Source of the DNA: Pelotomaculum sp.
GTDB taxonomy: Bacteria > Bacillota > Desulfotomaculia > Desulfotomaculales > Pelotomaculaceae
DNA length: 64,000 nt
Assembly: GCA_018435055.1 (NCBI GenBank)
Contig: JAHDOA010000046.1
Coordinates: 1-64,000, forward strand
Direction: 5' to 3'
Shown: positions 26,569 to 35,820 of the stretch, piece by piece
How the letters are laid out: every line of letters begins with the position of its first letter
Numbering within the stretch: position 1 is the stretch's first letter
Made by a program: the position numbers and the translations under genes
The notes under the pieces: model-generated
What the model was told of the DNA's origin: nothing
Database searches by the model: none
The model's input: only the letters and a program-made list of their open reading frames with translations

Positions 26569-28955
26569 TGAGCATCCTGGCCAAAAAATTGTGGCGGACG
26601 GTCAAGACCACCCGGGGGCAGTTCCTGGCTGTAACAGCGGTAGTAATGTTGGGCATCACCATCTACATCTCCATGAGCACCGTGTCCTACAACATGCTCC
26701 GTTCCAGGGATACGTTTTACCGCGAATACAACTTTGCCGATTATTATTTCCATGTAATTAAGGCGCCCGAGGGAGTGCTCAGGCAGATCGAGTCAGTCCC
26801 CGGCGTGACCAAAGCCACCGGGCGCATTCAAAAAGATGTGCCGGTGATCGGGGATAACGGCGAGAGGGCCACTGCACGCCTGACCAGCTACCCTCTGCCC
26901 ATGAATACGGAGTTAAACCGCTTGCGTGTTCTCTCCGGACGTCTTTTCGAAAAATACCCCGCAGGCAGCGAGGCGGAAGTCCTGCTGGATCCCCGGTACG
27001 CCGCCGCCACCCGGCTGGCGCCGGGCGATACGGTGAAGATCGTGGCTGAGGGCAGGCAGATCCCGTTAACCGTGGTCGGCGCCGCCACAGCGCCCGAGTT
27101 CATATATCCGATGAAAGACGCGGCCAGTATAATACCCGAGTATGGCAGTTTTGGCATTTTTATGGTTCCCCATAACCAGGCCCAGGAGATCCTGAACCTC
27201 TCCGGGCAGGTAAACCAGGTAGTTATAAAGATAGCGCCGGGCGCTGATGAAAAAGTAATAGCGGACAGGGTCGAAAGCATCCTGGAACCTTACGGTAGCC
27301 TGGCCAGCTATCCGCGCAGGCTTCAGCTGAGTGATGCCGTCCTGGGCGGAGAAATGGACCAGCTGAAGATAATGGCCCGCTTCCTGCCTTCTATATTCCT
27401 GGGGATTGCGGCATTGATTGAGTTTGTGATGCTGGGACGGATGGTCAAGACCCAGCGCTCACAAATCGGGACCATGAAAGCCATTGGCTACAACAACCCG
27501 CAAATCCTCTGGCACTATACAAGCTATGCCGTGCTGGTAGGCCTGCTGGGCGCCGCGCTGGGTTCTCTGGCCGGAGTCCTCCTGGCTTCGTCCCTTTCCA
27601 AAGTATATGCCATGTTCTTCAACCTGCCCGGGGTAATCAGCGGCGTCAGCTTTCAGGCCTTGTTATACGGTTTCATCCTGAGTATTGCTGTCGGCGCCGG
27701 CGCAGGCCTGACCGCGTCCCGCGGAGTACTGGCCATACAGCCTGCAGAATCCATGCGGGCTGAAATCCCAAAGGCGGCCGGAAATATATTCATGGAAAGC
27801 TGGTCCTGGTTTTGGCACAGGCTGTCCGCTACCTGGAAGATGGGCCTGCGGACCGTCTTCCGCAACCGTTTCCGCACCGCCGTTACCATGCTGGGCGTGA
27901 CTTTCGCCACGGGCATGATGGTAGTGTCGTTCTTCTACCAGGACACAGTAGACGTAATGATTGATGAATACTTCTCACAAAAATATGATTACTTTGTACG
28001 ATTCACAGAACCGGTAAAAGAGACCGGACTGCTGTCCATTTCCCGTCTGGAAGGAGTGACAAAAGCCGAGCCTGTCTTCGAGATACCTGTTAAGATATAC
28101 TATGAAGGCCGCTCACAGGAAGAGCTGCTTACAGGCCTTCGCCCCGGCCCGGGCATGCAGGCGCTGACAAGCCCTGACGGGAACCCTCTGGCTCTGCCGG
28201 ATGAAGGAGTGCTGATCAGCAGCAGCACGGCTAAAAAACTGCAGGTGGGCGTGGGTGACGAGGTCGAGGTGGAGACCCTCCTGCCCATTGGTCCCGCCCG
28301 GATCAGCAAGATAAAAATAATGGGCGTGCACGAGCGGTTCATAGGCGGCGCTTCTTACCTGTCCCTGCAGCAGGCCAACCGGGTAATCCAGGAAGACCAG
28401 CTGATCTCCGGCGCCATGCTCAAGACCGACGCGGGGCTGGCCCCGCTGGTGGAAACGAAGCTGAACGATATGACCGGTGTATCTTCCATACTGAGCCAGC
28501 AGGCGGTAATGGAGAGCTTTACCGAACAGTTGGGTTTCATGTATTACTTTATATTCGTAATGGTCGCCTTCGCCCTGGTGCTTGGTTTTGCTATCGTGTA
28601 TAACGCCTCGGTGATCAGTTTTGCTGAACGCAAAAGAGAATTGGCTTCCCTGCGGGTAATCGGCTTTACCTTTCAGGAAGTCTCCGGCCTCCTGCTGAAA
28701 GAAAACCTGCTGCAGACACTTCTCGGGGTGGCCCTGGGCCTTCCCTTCGGCCGTTACCTGGCCGGCGCCTACATTAATGCCATGATGACGTCATCTGATG
28801 TATACAGCACTTATTCTTTTAAAATTGTGATATACCCGCTGACTTACGCCCTATCGGCTTTGGGCGGGATACTCTTCATTATGGCCGCCTACCGGCTGGC
28901 GGTCAGAGGTGTGAAAACGCTGGATCTGGTAGAGGTATTAAAGACCAGGGATTAG
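26568..28955 (+). CDS. FtsX/MacB-type ABC transporter permease
   Basis: About 795 residues with two repeats, each a MacB-like extracytoplasmic domain plus an FtsX domain. Hydrophobic spans occur near residues 18-40, 265-290, 320-350, 370-390, then 435-455, 665-690, 720-745 and 760-785. This two-repeat plan is common for Firmicute lipoprotein or peptide exporters. The ATG at 26568 overlaps the ATPase stop; a GTG two codons upstream is possible. What is exported is not evident. Confidence 0.9.
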   Translation: MSILAKKLWRTVKTTRGQFLAVTAVVMLGITIYISMSTVSYNMLRSRDTFYREYNFADYYFHVIKAPEGVLRQIESVPGVTKATGRIQKDVPVIGDNGERATARLTSYPLPMNTELNRLRVLSGRLFEKYPAGSEAEVLLDPRYAAATRLAPGDTVKIVAEGRQIPLTVVGAATAPEFIYPMKDAASIIPEYGSFGIFMVPHNQAQEILNLSGQVNQVVIKIAPGADEKVIADRVESILEPYGSLASYPRRLQLSDAVLGGEMDQLKIMARFLPSIFLGIAALIEFVMLGRMVKTQRSQIGTMKAIGYNNPQILWHYTSYAVLVGLLGAALGSLAGVLLASSLSKVYAMFFNLPGVISGVSFQALLYGFILSIAVGAGAGLTASRGVLAIQPAESMRAEIPKAAGNIFMESWSWFWHRLSATWKMGLRTVFRNRFRTAVTMLGVTFATGMMVVSFFYQDTVDVMIDEYFSQKYDYFVRFTEPVKETGLLSISRLEGVTKAEPVFEIPVKIYYEGRSQEELLTGLRPGPGMQALTSPDGNPLALPDEGVLISSSTAKKLQVGVGDEVEVETLLPIGPARISKIKIMGVHERFIGGASYLSLQQANRVIQEDQLISGAMLKTDAGLAPLVETKLNDMTGVSSILSQQAVMESFTEQLGFMYYFIFVMVAFALVLGFAIVYNASVISFAERKRELASLRVIGFTFQEVSGLLLKENLLQTLLGVALGLPFGRYLAGAYINAMMTSSDVYSTYSFKIVIYPLTYALSALGGILFIMAAYRLAVRGVKTLDLVEVLKTRD

Positions 28956-28967
28956 GGAGGAATAACA

Positions 28968-30122
28968 TTGAAACGGAAAAAAATATTTTATGTGGTTTTG
29001 GCAGTACTGGCGGCGCTGGCGCTGGCCGCCTGGTCCTATGCCAGCGGCGGCAAAGAGGTGGAGACAGTCCAGGCGCGGCAGGACAGTATTATCCGTTCCG
29101 TGGCTGACACCGGCTACGTGCAGGCTGCCACAAATTATGACATACACGCCACCCAGAGCGCCAGGGTGGTGGAGGTACCGGTAGAAATAGGCCAGGCTGT
29201 GGAAAGAGGCCAAACCCTGGCAGTATTGGAAAACCTCGACCTGGCGCTCCAGATCAGTGACGTAAACTCCCAGATATCCCAGTCAGCGGCTGCCGCCGCC
29301 GGCGCCCGCGCCGCCCTGGAACGCCTCCAGCTGGAACTAAAGGACGCCCAGGACAACCTGGCCCGCTCAGAGACATTATTTCAGGCCGGAGCAATCAGCC
29401 GGGCGGATTTTGATCAGGCCAGGTTAAGGGTTGATACTGCCCGGCAGAGTATAAGTGAGCAGAACTCCGTCCTGGAAAGCGCCCTGGCCCTGGGGGCAGG
29501 CTTGAACAGGTCCCTGCAGCAGCTCAGCGCCAAGGAAGGGCAACTGGTAATCAAGAGCCCGGTCAACGGAATTGTGCTTACACTACCAGTCAAACAGGAA
29601 CAGGTGGTCAGCCCCGGCTCCCTGCTGGTCAACGTGGCGGAATCAGGTCAGCTTGAGGTTAAAGCTGACATTTTAAGCGACGACCTGGCAGATGTCAAAA
29701 TAGGCCAGAGAGTTATTATAACTGCCCCGATATTGGGCCGGCAGACACTGGTGGGGGAAGTAAAAAAAATCTACCCGCAGGCGGAAGAAAAGACCTCGGC
29801 CCTGGGCGTCATCCAGCGCCGCGTGCCGGTAATAATCAGCCTGCCCGATCCGGCCAGTTTGAAACCCGGCTACGAGGTGCGCGTGTCTATTGAAACCCTG
29901 ACCAGGCAGAATGTCCTGGTACTGCCCAGGGAGGCCGTACGCACCAGGGCGGACGGACAAAAGGAAGTAATGGTTGTAATCAATAAACGTATCCAACGTC
30001 AGCTGGTAAAAACAGGAATCAGCGACCAGGAAAATATAGAAATTACCGGCGGCCTTACAGCGGACGAGCTGGTTGTTCTGGACGGCAGCCTGAGCCTGTC
30101 TGAAAAAACAAGGGTCAAATGA
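28968..30122 (+). CDS. MacA-like periplasmic adaptor (HlyD/RND adaptor family)
   Basis: 384 residues. An N-terminal membrane anchor (about 6-23) leads to a lipoyl-like domain (VPVEIGQAVERGQTLAVLEN), a coiled-coil hairpin rich in Ala, Gln and Leu (about 90-185), the second lipoyl half (SPVNGIVL) and beta-barrel domains. In a one-membrane cell, this would dock with the permease on the outer face. TTG start behind GGGAGG, 12 bases after the permease stop. With the two upstream genes it completes a MacAB-like exporter; no outer-membrane factor is expected. Confidence 0.9.
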   Translation: MKRKKIFYVVLAVLAALALAAWSYASGGKEVETVQARQDSIIRSVADTGYVQAATNYDIHATQSARVVEVPVEIGQAVERGQTLAVLENLDLALQISDVNSQISQSAAAAAGARAALERLQLELKDAQDNLARSETLFQAGAISRADFDQARLRVDTARQSISEQNSVLESALALGAGLNRSLQQLSAKEGQLVIKSPVNGIVLTLPVKQEQVVSPGSLLVNVAESGQLEVKADILSDDLADVKIGQRVIITAPILGRQTLVGEVKKIYPQAEEKTSALGVIQRRVPVIISLPDPASLKPGYEVRVSIETLTRQNVLVLPREAVRTRADGQKEVMVVINKRIQRQLVKTGISDQENIEITGGLTADELVVLDGSLSLSEKTRVK

Positions 30123-30214
30123 TCTGCAGACTCGTGTCTACGCTTTACGTTTATTTTTCAGTTTTCTGCAAATAATAATACAGGCTGCCGCCCCACAAAA
30201 AAGGGGGTTGGCTA

Positions 30215-30400
30215 ATGGGCAGAAGTCGTAGAGGAGTAATGTCCGAAAGGCTGAAATACGAATTAGCCGATGAACTTGGTGTAGGCGACGTGGTGCGCAG
30301 GGACGGAGGTTACTTCGGAAATGTTTCGTCAAAGGACTGCGGTAACCTTGTCCGGCTAGCCATCGAAAGAGCCGAAAGGTCCATGGCCGGCGGGCGGTAA
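30215..30400 (+). CDS. Alpha/beta-type small acid-soluble spore protein
   Basis: 61 residues with the alpha/beta SASP marks: RLKYELADELGV (about 11-22), which includes the germination-protease site region, and GNLVRLAIERAE near the C-terminus. These proteins coat and protect spore DNA and are degraded on germination. Start ATG behind AAGGGGG. The middle is a little different from the major SASPs, closer to the SspF-like minor type. A strong terminator follows. It is the best evidence here that the organism makes endospores. Confidence 0.85.
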   Translation: MGRSRRGVMSERLKYELADELGVGDVVRRDGGYFGNVSSKDCGNLVRLAIERAERSMAGGR

Positions 30401-30405
30401 GCCAA

Positions 30406-30441
30406 AACAGGGTGCCCCAAAAGGGGCATCCTGTTTTTTTT
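30406..30441 (+). terminator. Rho-independent terminator after the SASP gene
   Basis: ACAGGGTGCCCC pairs with GGGGCATCCTGT (one G-T pair) around AAAA, followed by TTTTTTT. Confidence 0.92.
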
Positions 30442-30508
30442 GATCGTATAGCCATATAAAAGAGTTAATATGCTATATTATAGGTAAAAACTGAAGGGGG
30501 ATATTAAA

Positions 30509-31003
30509 CTGCCCATCGACGAAAAAGAAATAGCCTTAAGACTGTTCCTGGCATTTTTAGTCGGCGCTGTTATCGGCACCGAAAGAAAGTTCAAGCATAA
30601 ACCGGCCGGGCTAAGGACTCATGCGCTGGTAGGGCTCGGCGCCGCCCTCTTTACAATTATAGGTGTTTATGGTTTTCAAGATCTTAGCGGCCCGCCATAC
30701 AACCGGACAAATATGGATCCGGCCCGGATAGCGGCCCAAATTGTGACCGGGGTTGGTTTTATCGGGGGAGGGCTAATCTTCAAGGATAAAAACCATCTAA
30801 GCGGGCTGACTACTGCAGCCAGCATCTGGCTTACAGCCGGTCTGGGCACAGGGATAGGGGCAGGTATGTATTTTACTGTATCCATCGCAGGTATTTTAGG
30901 ATTTATCGCCCTGTGGTTAAACCTTATCTTTAAAAAAATAGGCCTTGATCATCTGGCCGAGGACCACCATGCTCATGATGACAATCATGAGACAAATCAT
31001 TGA
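30509..31003 (+). CDS. MgtC/SapB family membrane protein with apparent CTG start
   Basis: 164 residues if translation starts at CTG 30509, eight bases after GAAGGGGG (30493-30500). A start at ATG 30713 would remove the first two spans and the conserved opening LVGAVIGTERKFKHKPAGLR, so it cannot be right. An in-frame stop at 30485 limits any upstream start. The family pattern continues with THALVGLGAALFT, then GVGFIGGGLI and LTTAASIWLTAGLG. The tail is histidine- and aspartate-rich (after about 150), possibly metal-binding. MgtC proteins aid survival under low magnesium, often by acting on membrane ATPase. An extended -10 TGCTATATT lies at 30471-30479. Confidence 0.8.
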   Translation: MPIDEKEIALRLFLAFLVGAVIGTERKFKHKPAGLRTHALVGLGAALFTIIGVYGFQDLSGPPYNRTNMDPARIAAQIVTGVGFIGGGLIFKDKNHLSGLTTAASIWLTAGLGTGIGAGMYFTVSIAGILGFIALWLNLIFKKIGLDHLAEDHHAHDDNHETNH

Positions 31004-31083
31004 ATTGCCTGCGCCATACTATAAAACAGGCCGGCACGCCATCCGCCAGGGCTTTAATAAATTAAAATATTATTAAATAAATC

Positions 31084-31130
31084 TTAACACAAATTTAACA
31101 TAAACAGGTTTTTTTAACATGGGTTTAACA
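31084..31130 (+). promoter_or_regulatory. PhoP-box-like array of TTAACA repeats
   Basis: TTAACA occurs exactly at 31084, 31095, 31114 and 31125. The first and last pairs are spaced 11 bases, as in the Bacillus PhoP box; the middle gap of 19 could hold one degenerate unit. It precedes the PhoU-like/PiT phosphate genes by 125 bases, so phosphate-starvation control is the natural reading. Confidence 0.7.
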
Positions 31131-31254
31131 TTTATAAATTCAAGATATGGTAAGATATCAGGAGGATACAAGTAGCCAATTGCTTCGGAAAATAAAAAGA
31201 TAAGCCTGCGGGGCAGAATTATATAATATAAACTTAAATTTTTGGGGTGAAGCT

Positions 31255-31869
31255 ATGTTACATAGGAAAAGAGACCCTTTTTTTGAATACTTCGTTGCGG
31301 TGGTCGAAAACATAATGACAGCCTCCAAGATTTTCCGGGAAGAGCTCAATAACCTTGAAGACGCTGAAAAATTTGCTATTCAAATAAAATCTATTGAATC
31401 CAGAGGAGATCAGTACACCCACGAAATAATCAAAGCCCTTAACAATACTTTTATCACACCTCTAGACCGCGAGGATATCCTTGGCCTGACGATAAAGCTT
31501 GACGACGTGCTTGATCTGCTGGAGGCTTGCGCCTGGAGTTTTGATCTCTTCAGCGTAACTGAAGTTGATGACTTTATGAAACTTTTTGCCAGGAATATTG
31601 AAATGTGCACCCAGGAAATAGCCTGCGCGATAAATTGTCTGGCGGATAAGAAATTAAAAGAGATCCCCCGCCATACTCATAAAATCAATGACCTGGAAAA
31701 TGTAGCCGACGACCTTTTAAGGGACAGCCTGAAAACACTGTTCTCCAATTTTACCGACCCCATTGAAATCATAAAAAGGAAAGAAATCTATTACATGATG
31801 GAAGAAGTATCGGATGCGTGTGAAGACGTTGCGAACATACTGGAAGGCATCATCATGCGTAATTCTTAA
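31255..31869 (+). CDS. DUF47 (PhoU-like) phosphate transport regulator
   Basis: 204 residues, nearly all helical, matching the TIGR00153/DUF47 family, which is related to PhoU and is almost always encoded next to PiT transporters. Recognisable stretches are IKSIESRGDQYTHEI (about 43-57), with metal-binding acidic residues, and NTFITPLDREDI (about 64-75). It probably gates or tunes the adjacent transporter. Start ATG; GGGGTGAAG lies upstream. Spaced 11 bases from the transporter gene. Confidence 0.92.
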   Translation: MLHRKRDPFFEYFVAVVENIMTASKIFREELNNLEDAEKFAIQIKSIESRGDQYTHEIIKALNNTFITPLDREDILGLTIKLDDVLDLLEACAWSFDLFSVTEVDDFMKLFARNIEMCTQEIACAINCLADKKLKEIPRHTHKINDLENVADDLLRDSLKTLFSNFTDPIEIIKRKEIYYMMEEVSDACEDVANILEGIIMRNS

Positions 31870-31880
31870 GAGGGGTTAAA

Positions 31881-32882
31881 ATGTTTGATCCTGTAATGGC
31901 CCATATTTCTATTATTGTTTTTCTGGCGCTTTCTTTTGACTTTATAAATGGTTTTCACGATACAGCAAACACAATAGCCACCTCAATCTCCACCAAAGCC
32001 CTGCCTCCCCGGGTAGCTATTCTTTTTTCCGCGTTTATGAACCTCCTCGGCGCATTGACCTTCACCGGGGTGGCGCAAACAATCGGCGGAAAAATAGCAG
32101 ACCCGCTGGTGCTTGAGAACGGCATTACCATAGTAGCGGCCGCGCTGATAGCGGCTATCTCCTGGAACCTGATTACCTGGTATTTTGGCATACCCAGCAG
32201 TTCTTCTCATGCCCTGATCGGTTCCTTAGCCGGAGCGGTAATCATAGCGGAAGGCTACATGGCGGTTAACTACGCCGGTTTCATTACAATTCTTGAAGCC
32301 CTGATTTTTTCCCCGCTGATTGCCTTTGCTACAGGTTATATAATTATGAACCTGATTAAAATAATCTTTAAAAACAGTAACCCGGGTAAGATAAACAGGA
32401 ATTTTCGTGTCCTGCAAATATTTACTGCCGCCTGGCAGGCATTCAGCCACGGTACCAACGACGCCCAAAAATCTATGGGCATTATCACTTTCGCCCTGGT
32501 GGCAGGCGGCTTTCAACCTACCCTGGACGTGCCAAACTGGGTAAAAGTCTCCTGTGCCCTGGCCATGGCTCTTGGCACTTCTGTTGGCGGGTGGCGGATC
32601 ATTAAGACCATCGGCACCAGGATTATTAAACTGGATCCGGCCAGCGGTTTTGCCTCGGATTTTTCGTCGGCAACTATTATTATCCTGGCTACCCTGATAA
32701 AACTGCCGGTCAGCACTACCCACGTAATATCATCATCTATAATGGGAGTGGGCTCAGCCAGGCGTTTTTCTTCTGTGCGGTGGTCTACAGCCCAGCAGAT
32801 GGTCGTGGCCTGGGTAATCACATTACCGATCACAGCCGCATTTGCCAGTGTGACTTACTTGCTAATCTCCTTTTTTTTCTAA
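31881..32882 (+). CDS. pit: PiT family inorganic phosphate transporter
   Basis: 333 residues with the two PiT signature repeats: FDFINGFHDTANTIAT (about 14-29) and FSHGTNDAQKSMGI (about 191-204). About ten hydrophobic spans. PiT proteins import metal-phosphate using the proton or sodium gradient. It forms an operon with the PhoU-like gene behind a PhoP-box-like array. Its last 21 bases overlap the convergent carbonic-anhydrase-like gene. Confidence 0.93.
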   Translation: MFDPVMAHISIIVFLALSFDFINGFHDTANTIATSISTKALPPRVAILFSAFMNLLGALTFTGVAQTIGGKIADPLVLENGITIVAAALIAAISWNLITWYFGIPSSSSHALIGSLAGAVIIAEGYMAVNYAGFITILEALIFSPLIAFATGYIIMNLIKIIFKNSNPGKINRNFRVLQIFTAAWQAFSHGTNDAQKSMGIITFALVAGGFQPTLDVPNWVKVSCALAMALGTSVGGWRIIKTIGTRIIKLDPASGFASDFSSATIIILATLIKLPVSTTHVISSSIMGVGSARRFSSVRWSTAQQMVVAWVITLPITAAFASVTYLLISFFF

Positions 32883-33431
32883 TAGTTTTTTGTGATTTTC
32901 CGCTAATTTCAGGTAGCGTCCCACAGCGCCCCGAAACCTTTCCGTCTCTCCTTCTTTAATAAGCCTGACTACTTTTGCCGGCGCTCCCACAGCAATTGTT
33001 CCCGGCGGCACCTCCTGGCCCTGCAGCACCAGGGAACCAGCGCCTACTACCGCCCCGGCGCCGATGCGGGCGCCGTTTAAGATCATCGCTCCCATACCGA
33101 TATAGGCGTCATCTTCAACCGTACAGCCGTGCAGCAAAGCTCTGTGCCCCACCGTCACCCTTTCCCCCACATAAAGCGGGGACCCCGCGTGTTCATGCAG
33201 AACAGAGCCGTCCTGTATATTTGAGCAGGCTCCTATTTTTATGGAATCATAATCCCCGCGAACCACGCAGTTGTACCATATACTCACCATCGGTCCAATT
33301 TCGACTTTCCCGGCCACAACCGCGCCGGGCGCTATAAAAGCAGTCGCATCAATAACCGGGGCTACCCCTTCATACGGATAAATCAAATGATGACATCTCC
33401 CTTCAAACAAACAATTACCAACCAATCGCAT
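32862..33431 (-). CDS. Gamma-class carbonic anhydrase family protein (left-handed beta helix)
   Basis: 189 residues of hexapeptide repeats (for example GAVVAGKVEIGPMVSIWYNCVVRGD in style), as in YrdA/CamH-like proteins. The three zinc histidines are in place: H in GSVLHEHAG and two in VGHRALLHGC. The proton-shuttle glutamates of true Cam are absent, so hydration activity is possible but uncertain. Some members bind metals or chaperone cofactors. The first 20 residues before the helix are extra relative to the usual start; an ATG at about residue 1 is nonetheless the only clear start. Confidence 0.85.
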   Translation of the reverse strand: MRLVGNCLFEGRCHHLIYPYEGVAPVIDATAFIAPGAVVAGKVEIGPMVSIWYNCVVRGDYDSIKIGACSNIQDGSVLHEHAGSPLYVGERVTVGHRALLHGCTVEDDAYIGMGAMILNGARIGAGAVVGAGSLVLQGQEVPPGTIAVGAPAKVVRLIKEGETERFRGAVGRYLKLAENHKKLLEKKGD

Positions 33432-33558
33432 TTTACAACATTATCCCTTTAATTGTACCTGTAATCGTCATTTTTGCTATAACTAATTAACTTTCTTATT
33501 TTTTTATTATCCCGTAGCCCAAAATTTAAATTGTGAAAGTGCTAAATACACCTCAACC

Positions 33559-33567
33559 TGCTATAAT
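33559..33567 (+). promoter_or_regulatory. Extended -10 promoter for the two-component operon
   Basis: TGCTATAAT, a consensus extended -10, 32 bases before the kinase start. No convincing -35. Confidence 0.55.
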
Positions 33568-33598
33568 AGAAATATATCTTATATGAAAGGGGGATTTC

Positions 33599-34900
33599 AT
33601 GCCGGCTATCAGAACAGACAACAGTGAAGTTTTTAATAAAGAACTTGCGTTGGAAGAGCTCGAAATACTTTTAGAAATAAACAACATCGTTGCCTCAAAT
33701 ATCGCTCTTGACGAAATCCTGCAATCTGTTCACTCTTACCTGCCAAAACTAATCCAACACACAAAGAGCGGCATTTTCTTTTACCATGAAAGCACAGGCA
33801 TGGTTACGATCCACTCAAATATTGGCCTGAGCGAAAGGTTACTTAAACAATTCAGAGAAAACATATCCAGCCATTTCCTCTTTATGAAACAGCTTCTAAC
33901 CAAAAAAGGCTGGCGTGCCACGGATATATTTCCGGCCGAAGAAATTAAAAAACTTCCTTATTTTCAATCCGCCCTCAGGCGCGACGGCGTCCTTTACAGT
34001 ATCGGGGCGCCAATCCTCCTGGCAGATAACTTTATCGGCACAATTCATGTAATGCGTCCGGAAAGCAAAGGGGATTTTTCCATAAGGGACCTGCGCATGC
34101 TGGAATTGATCTGCAACCAGATCAGTATTGCCGTTAAAAATTCGCTAACCTATGAAAAAGATCTGAAAGAAAAAGAGGAAATAATTACTATCCTGCAACA
34201 AAAGGTAAAACAGGCGGAGAGACTGGCATCCCTCGGCCGGGCGGCAGCTATTATCGCCCATGAAATTAAAAATCCCCTGACCTCAATCAGGGTATCCCTC
34301 TATTCTATTGAAAAAAAATCTTCCTGGAAGATGGATATCAGCGAGGATTTAAAAATTGTAAAAGAAGCTGTGGACCGGGTCAGCAGGACGGCGGAGGATC
34401 TTCTGCGTTTTTCCAGCAACACCTACCTGCGGCTGGAAGAGATCGAATTAAACGAATTGTTGAAAGAGTTAGTGTCTGAATATAGAGAGCGTTGCGGCAA
34501 AAATTTTATTATCGAGACCTCTTTGAACAAACCTATTCCCTGCACCCTGGGTGATGTAGAAAAGCTTAAGGAGATATTCGGCAACCTGTTGACAAACGCC
34601 CTTGCAGCTACTGAAGGCGGCGGTACCGTAAGGATATCCACCAACCACCATTTTGATAAGGTAGTTGTCATTGTTGAAGACTGGGGCAGCGGGATATCCA
34701 AGGAGATCCAACAAAATATTTTCGAACCTTTTTTTACTACCAAACAATCCGGCACAGGCCTTGGTCTGGCCATAGCCAAAAAAAATATCGAGGCGCACCG
34801 CGGCTCAATTAAACTAGAAAGCGAACCGGGCTGGGGCACAAAATTTATCGTTACCCTGCCAGTATTTAATCAAGCCCGGCATGGTGATTCAGATGAATGA
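33599..34900 (+). CDS. GAF-domain sensor histidine kinase
   Basis: 433 residues, no membrane span. An N-terminal GAF domain (about 25-185) is joined by a short coiled coil to HisKA (AHEIKNPLTS, H221) and HATPase_c: N-box NLLTNALAA, G1 EDWGSGI, F-box EPFFTTK and G2 GTGLGLAIAK. The layout resembles NtrB-like or oxygen/redox-sensing soluble kinases. The GAF ligand is not evident. Its stop overlaps the regulator gene by 20 bases, so they form a pair. Start ATG with AAGGGGG. Confidence 0.92.
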   Translation: MPAIRTDNSEVFNKELALEELEILLEINNIVASNIALDEILQSVHSYLPKLIQHTKSGIFFYHESTGMVTIHSNIGLSERLLKQFRENISSHFLFMKQLLTKKGWRATDIFPAEEIKKLPYFQSALRRDGVLYSIGAPILLADNFIGTIHVMRPESKGDFSIRDLRMLELICNQISIAVKNSLTYEKDLKEKEEIITILQQKVKQAERLASLGRAAAIIAHEIKNPLTSIRVSLYSIEKKSSWKMDISEDLKIVKEAVDRVSRTAEDLLRFSSNTYLRLEEIELNELLKELVSEYRERCGKNFIIETSLNKPIPCTLGDVEKLKEIFGNLLTNALAATEGGGTVRISTNHHFDKVVVIVEDWGSGISKEIQQNIFEPFFTTKQSGTGLGLAIAKKNIEAHRGSIKLESEPGWGTKFIVTLPVFNQARHGDSDE

Positions 34901-35567
34901 ATTCCTTAATAGTGATATCCGCTTATTGCTGGTGGATGATGACCCGCTTGTACGCCGCAGCTTGAAGATGCTTTTTGACCTGCACGATATTACCGTGGTA
35001 GGTGAAGCTACTAACGGTGAGGAAGCTATAGACTGCATTAAAAAGCTAAAGCCGACAATGGTACTGATGGATGTAAATATGCCTAAAATGGACGGCATAC
35101 GGGCGGCAAAAGTGATCAAAGCAAAAAGCCCTGACATTCAGATCATTATTCTCACCGTAAGCAACCAGCACGACAAGGTAGTCCAGGCCATCCGCGATGG
35201 ATGTTCGGCTTATGTCTTAAAAGACAGCCCGGCGGAACAACTGATTGAGATTGTGGAAAGCGTTGCTGAGGGCCGTTATTTTGTTGATACCGCCATTGCT
35301 AACGACCTTTTAGTAAACCTGGTACAGGGCACACCACACTACCAGATCCCCAAAGAACCCTCCCTGCTGACGTTTCGCGAAAAAGAAGTGCTGCAACTAA
35401 TTGTAAACGGTAACAGCAATAAGGAGATTGCGGGCAAATTAAATATTACCCTGCGTACCGTAAAAGCTCATGTCAGCAGTATCCTCATCAAGCTGGACGT
35501 AAACGACCGCACCCAGGCGGCCGTCCTGGCCATCCAGCAGAAACTGGTGGACACCAGCCCGAAGTAA
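34881..35567 (+). CDS. NarL/FixJ-type response regulator
   Basis: 228 residues. Receiver: acidic pair in LLVDDDPL, phosphoacceptor D64 in LMDVNMP, T/S in ILTVSN and K in YVLKDSP. LuxR-type helix-turn-helix: LTFREKEVLQLIVNGNSNKEIA (about 171-192). It should bind DNA as a dimer when phosphorylated by the kinase encoded just upstream. ATG 34881 overlaps the kinase end; ATG 34893 is an alternative, giving a product four residues shorter. The regulated genes are unknown; the CoA-transferase cluster downstream is a candidate only by closeness. Confidence 0.92.
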   Translation: MVIQMNEFLNSDIRLLLVDDDPLVRRSLKMLFDLHDITVVGEATNGEEAIDCIKKLKPTMVLMDVNMPKMDGIRAAKVIKAKSPDIQIIILTVSNQHDKVVQAIRDGCSAYVLKDSPAEQLIEIVESVAEGRYFVDTAIANDLLVNLVQGTPHYQIPKEPSLLTFREKEVLQLIVNGNSNKEIAGKLNITLRTVKAHVSSILIKLDVNDRTQAAVLAIQQKLVDTSPK

Positions 35568-35633
35568 CACCATTAAAATATTTATCACAGTAAATAATAA
35601 AATAAATATGGCCAGATATAAAAACAATAATAA

Positions 35634-35670
35634 AATCTTGTTAACCTTTAAAATCCTGTTAATCCTGTGA
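35634..35670. repeat. One-armed copy of the 9-mer repeat
   Basis: Units TTGTTAACC, TTTAAAATCC and TGTTAATCC in tandem, the same orientation as the right arm of the elements at 44751 and 51369. No inverted partner is clear. Confidence 0.5.
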
Positions 35671-35746
35671 GAATTCTTTAATAAAAAAAATTGCGCCCTT
35701 TGCCAAGGCGCAGTTGAGTAGGGGGTAGTTTTCTTTATTAAACTCA

Positions 35747-35768
35747 AGCCTTTTTTAGGCTATTTTTT
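35747..35768 (+). terminator. Probable terminator of the two-component operon
   Basis: AGCC TTTTTT AGGCT stem, then ATTTTTTATT. A second stem, GCGCC/GGCGC, lies about 40 bases upstream, at 35694-35712. Confidence 0.5.
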
Positions 35769-35820
35769 ATTACTTATAGTCCTATATCAACACCTCCCGC
35801 AGTAAAATTGTATTTTTGGA

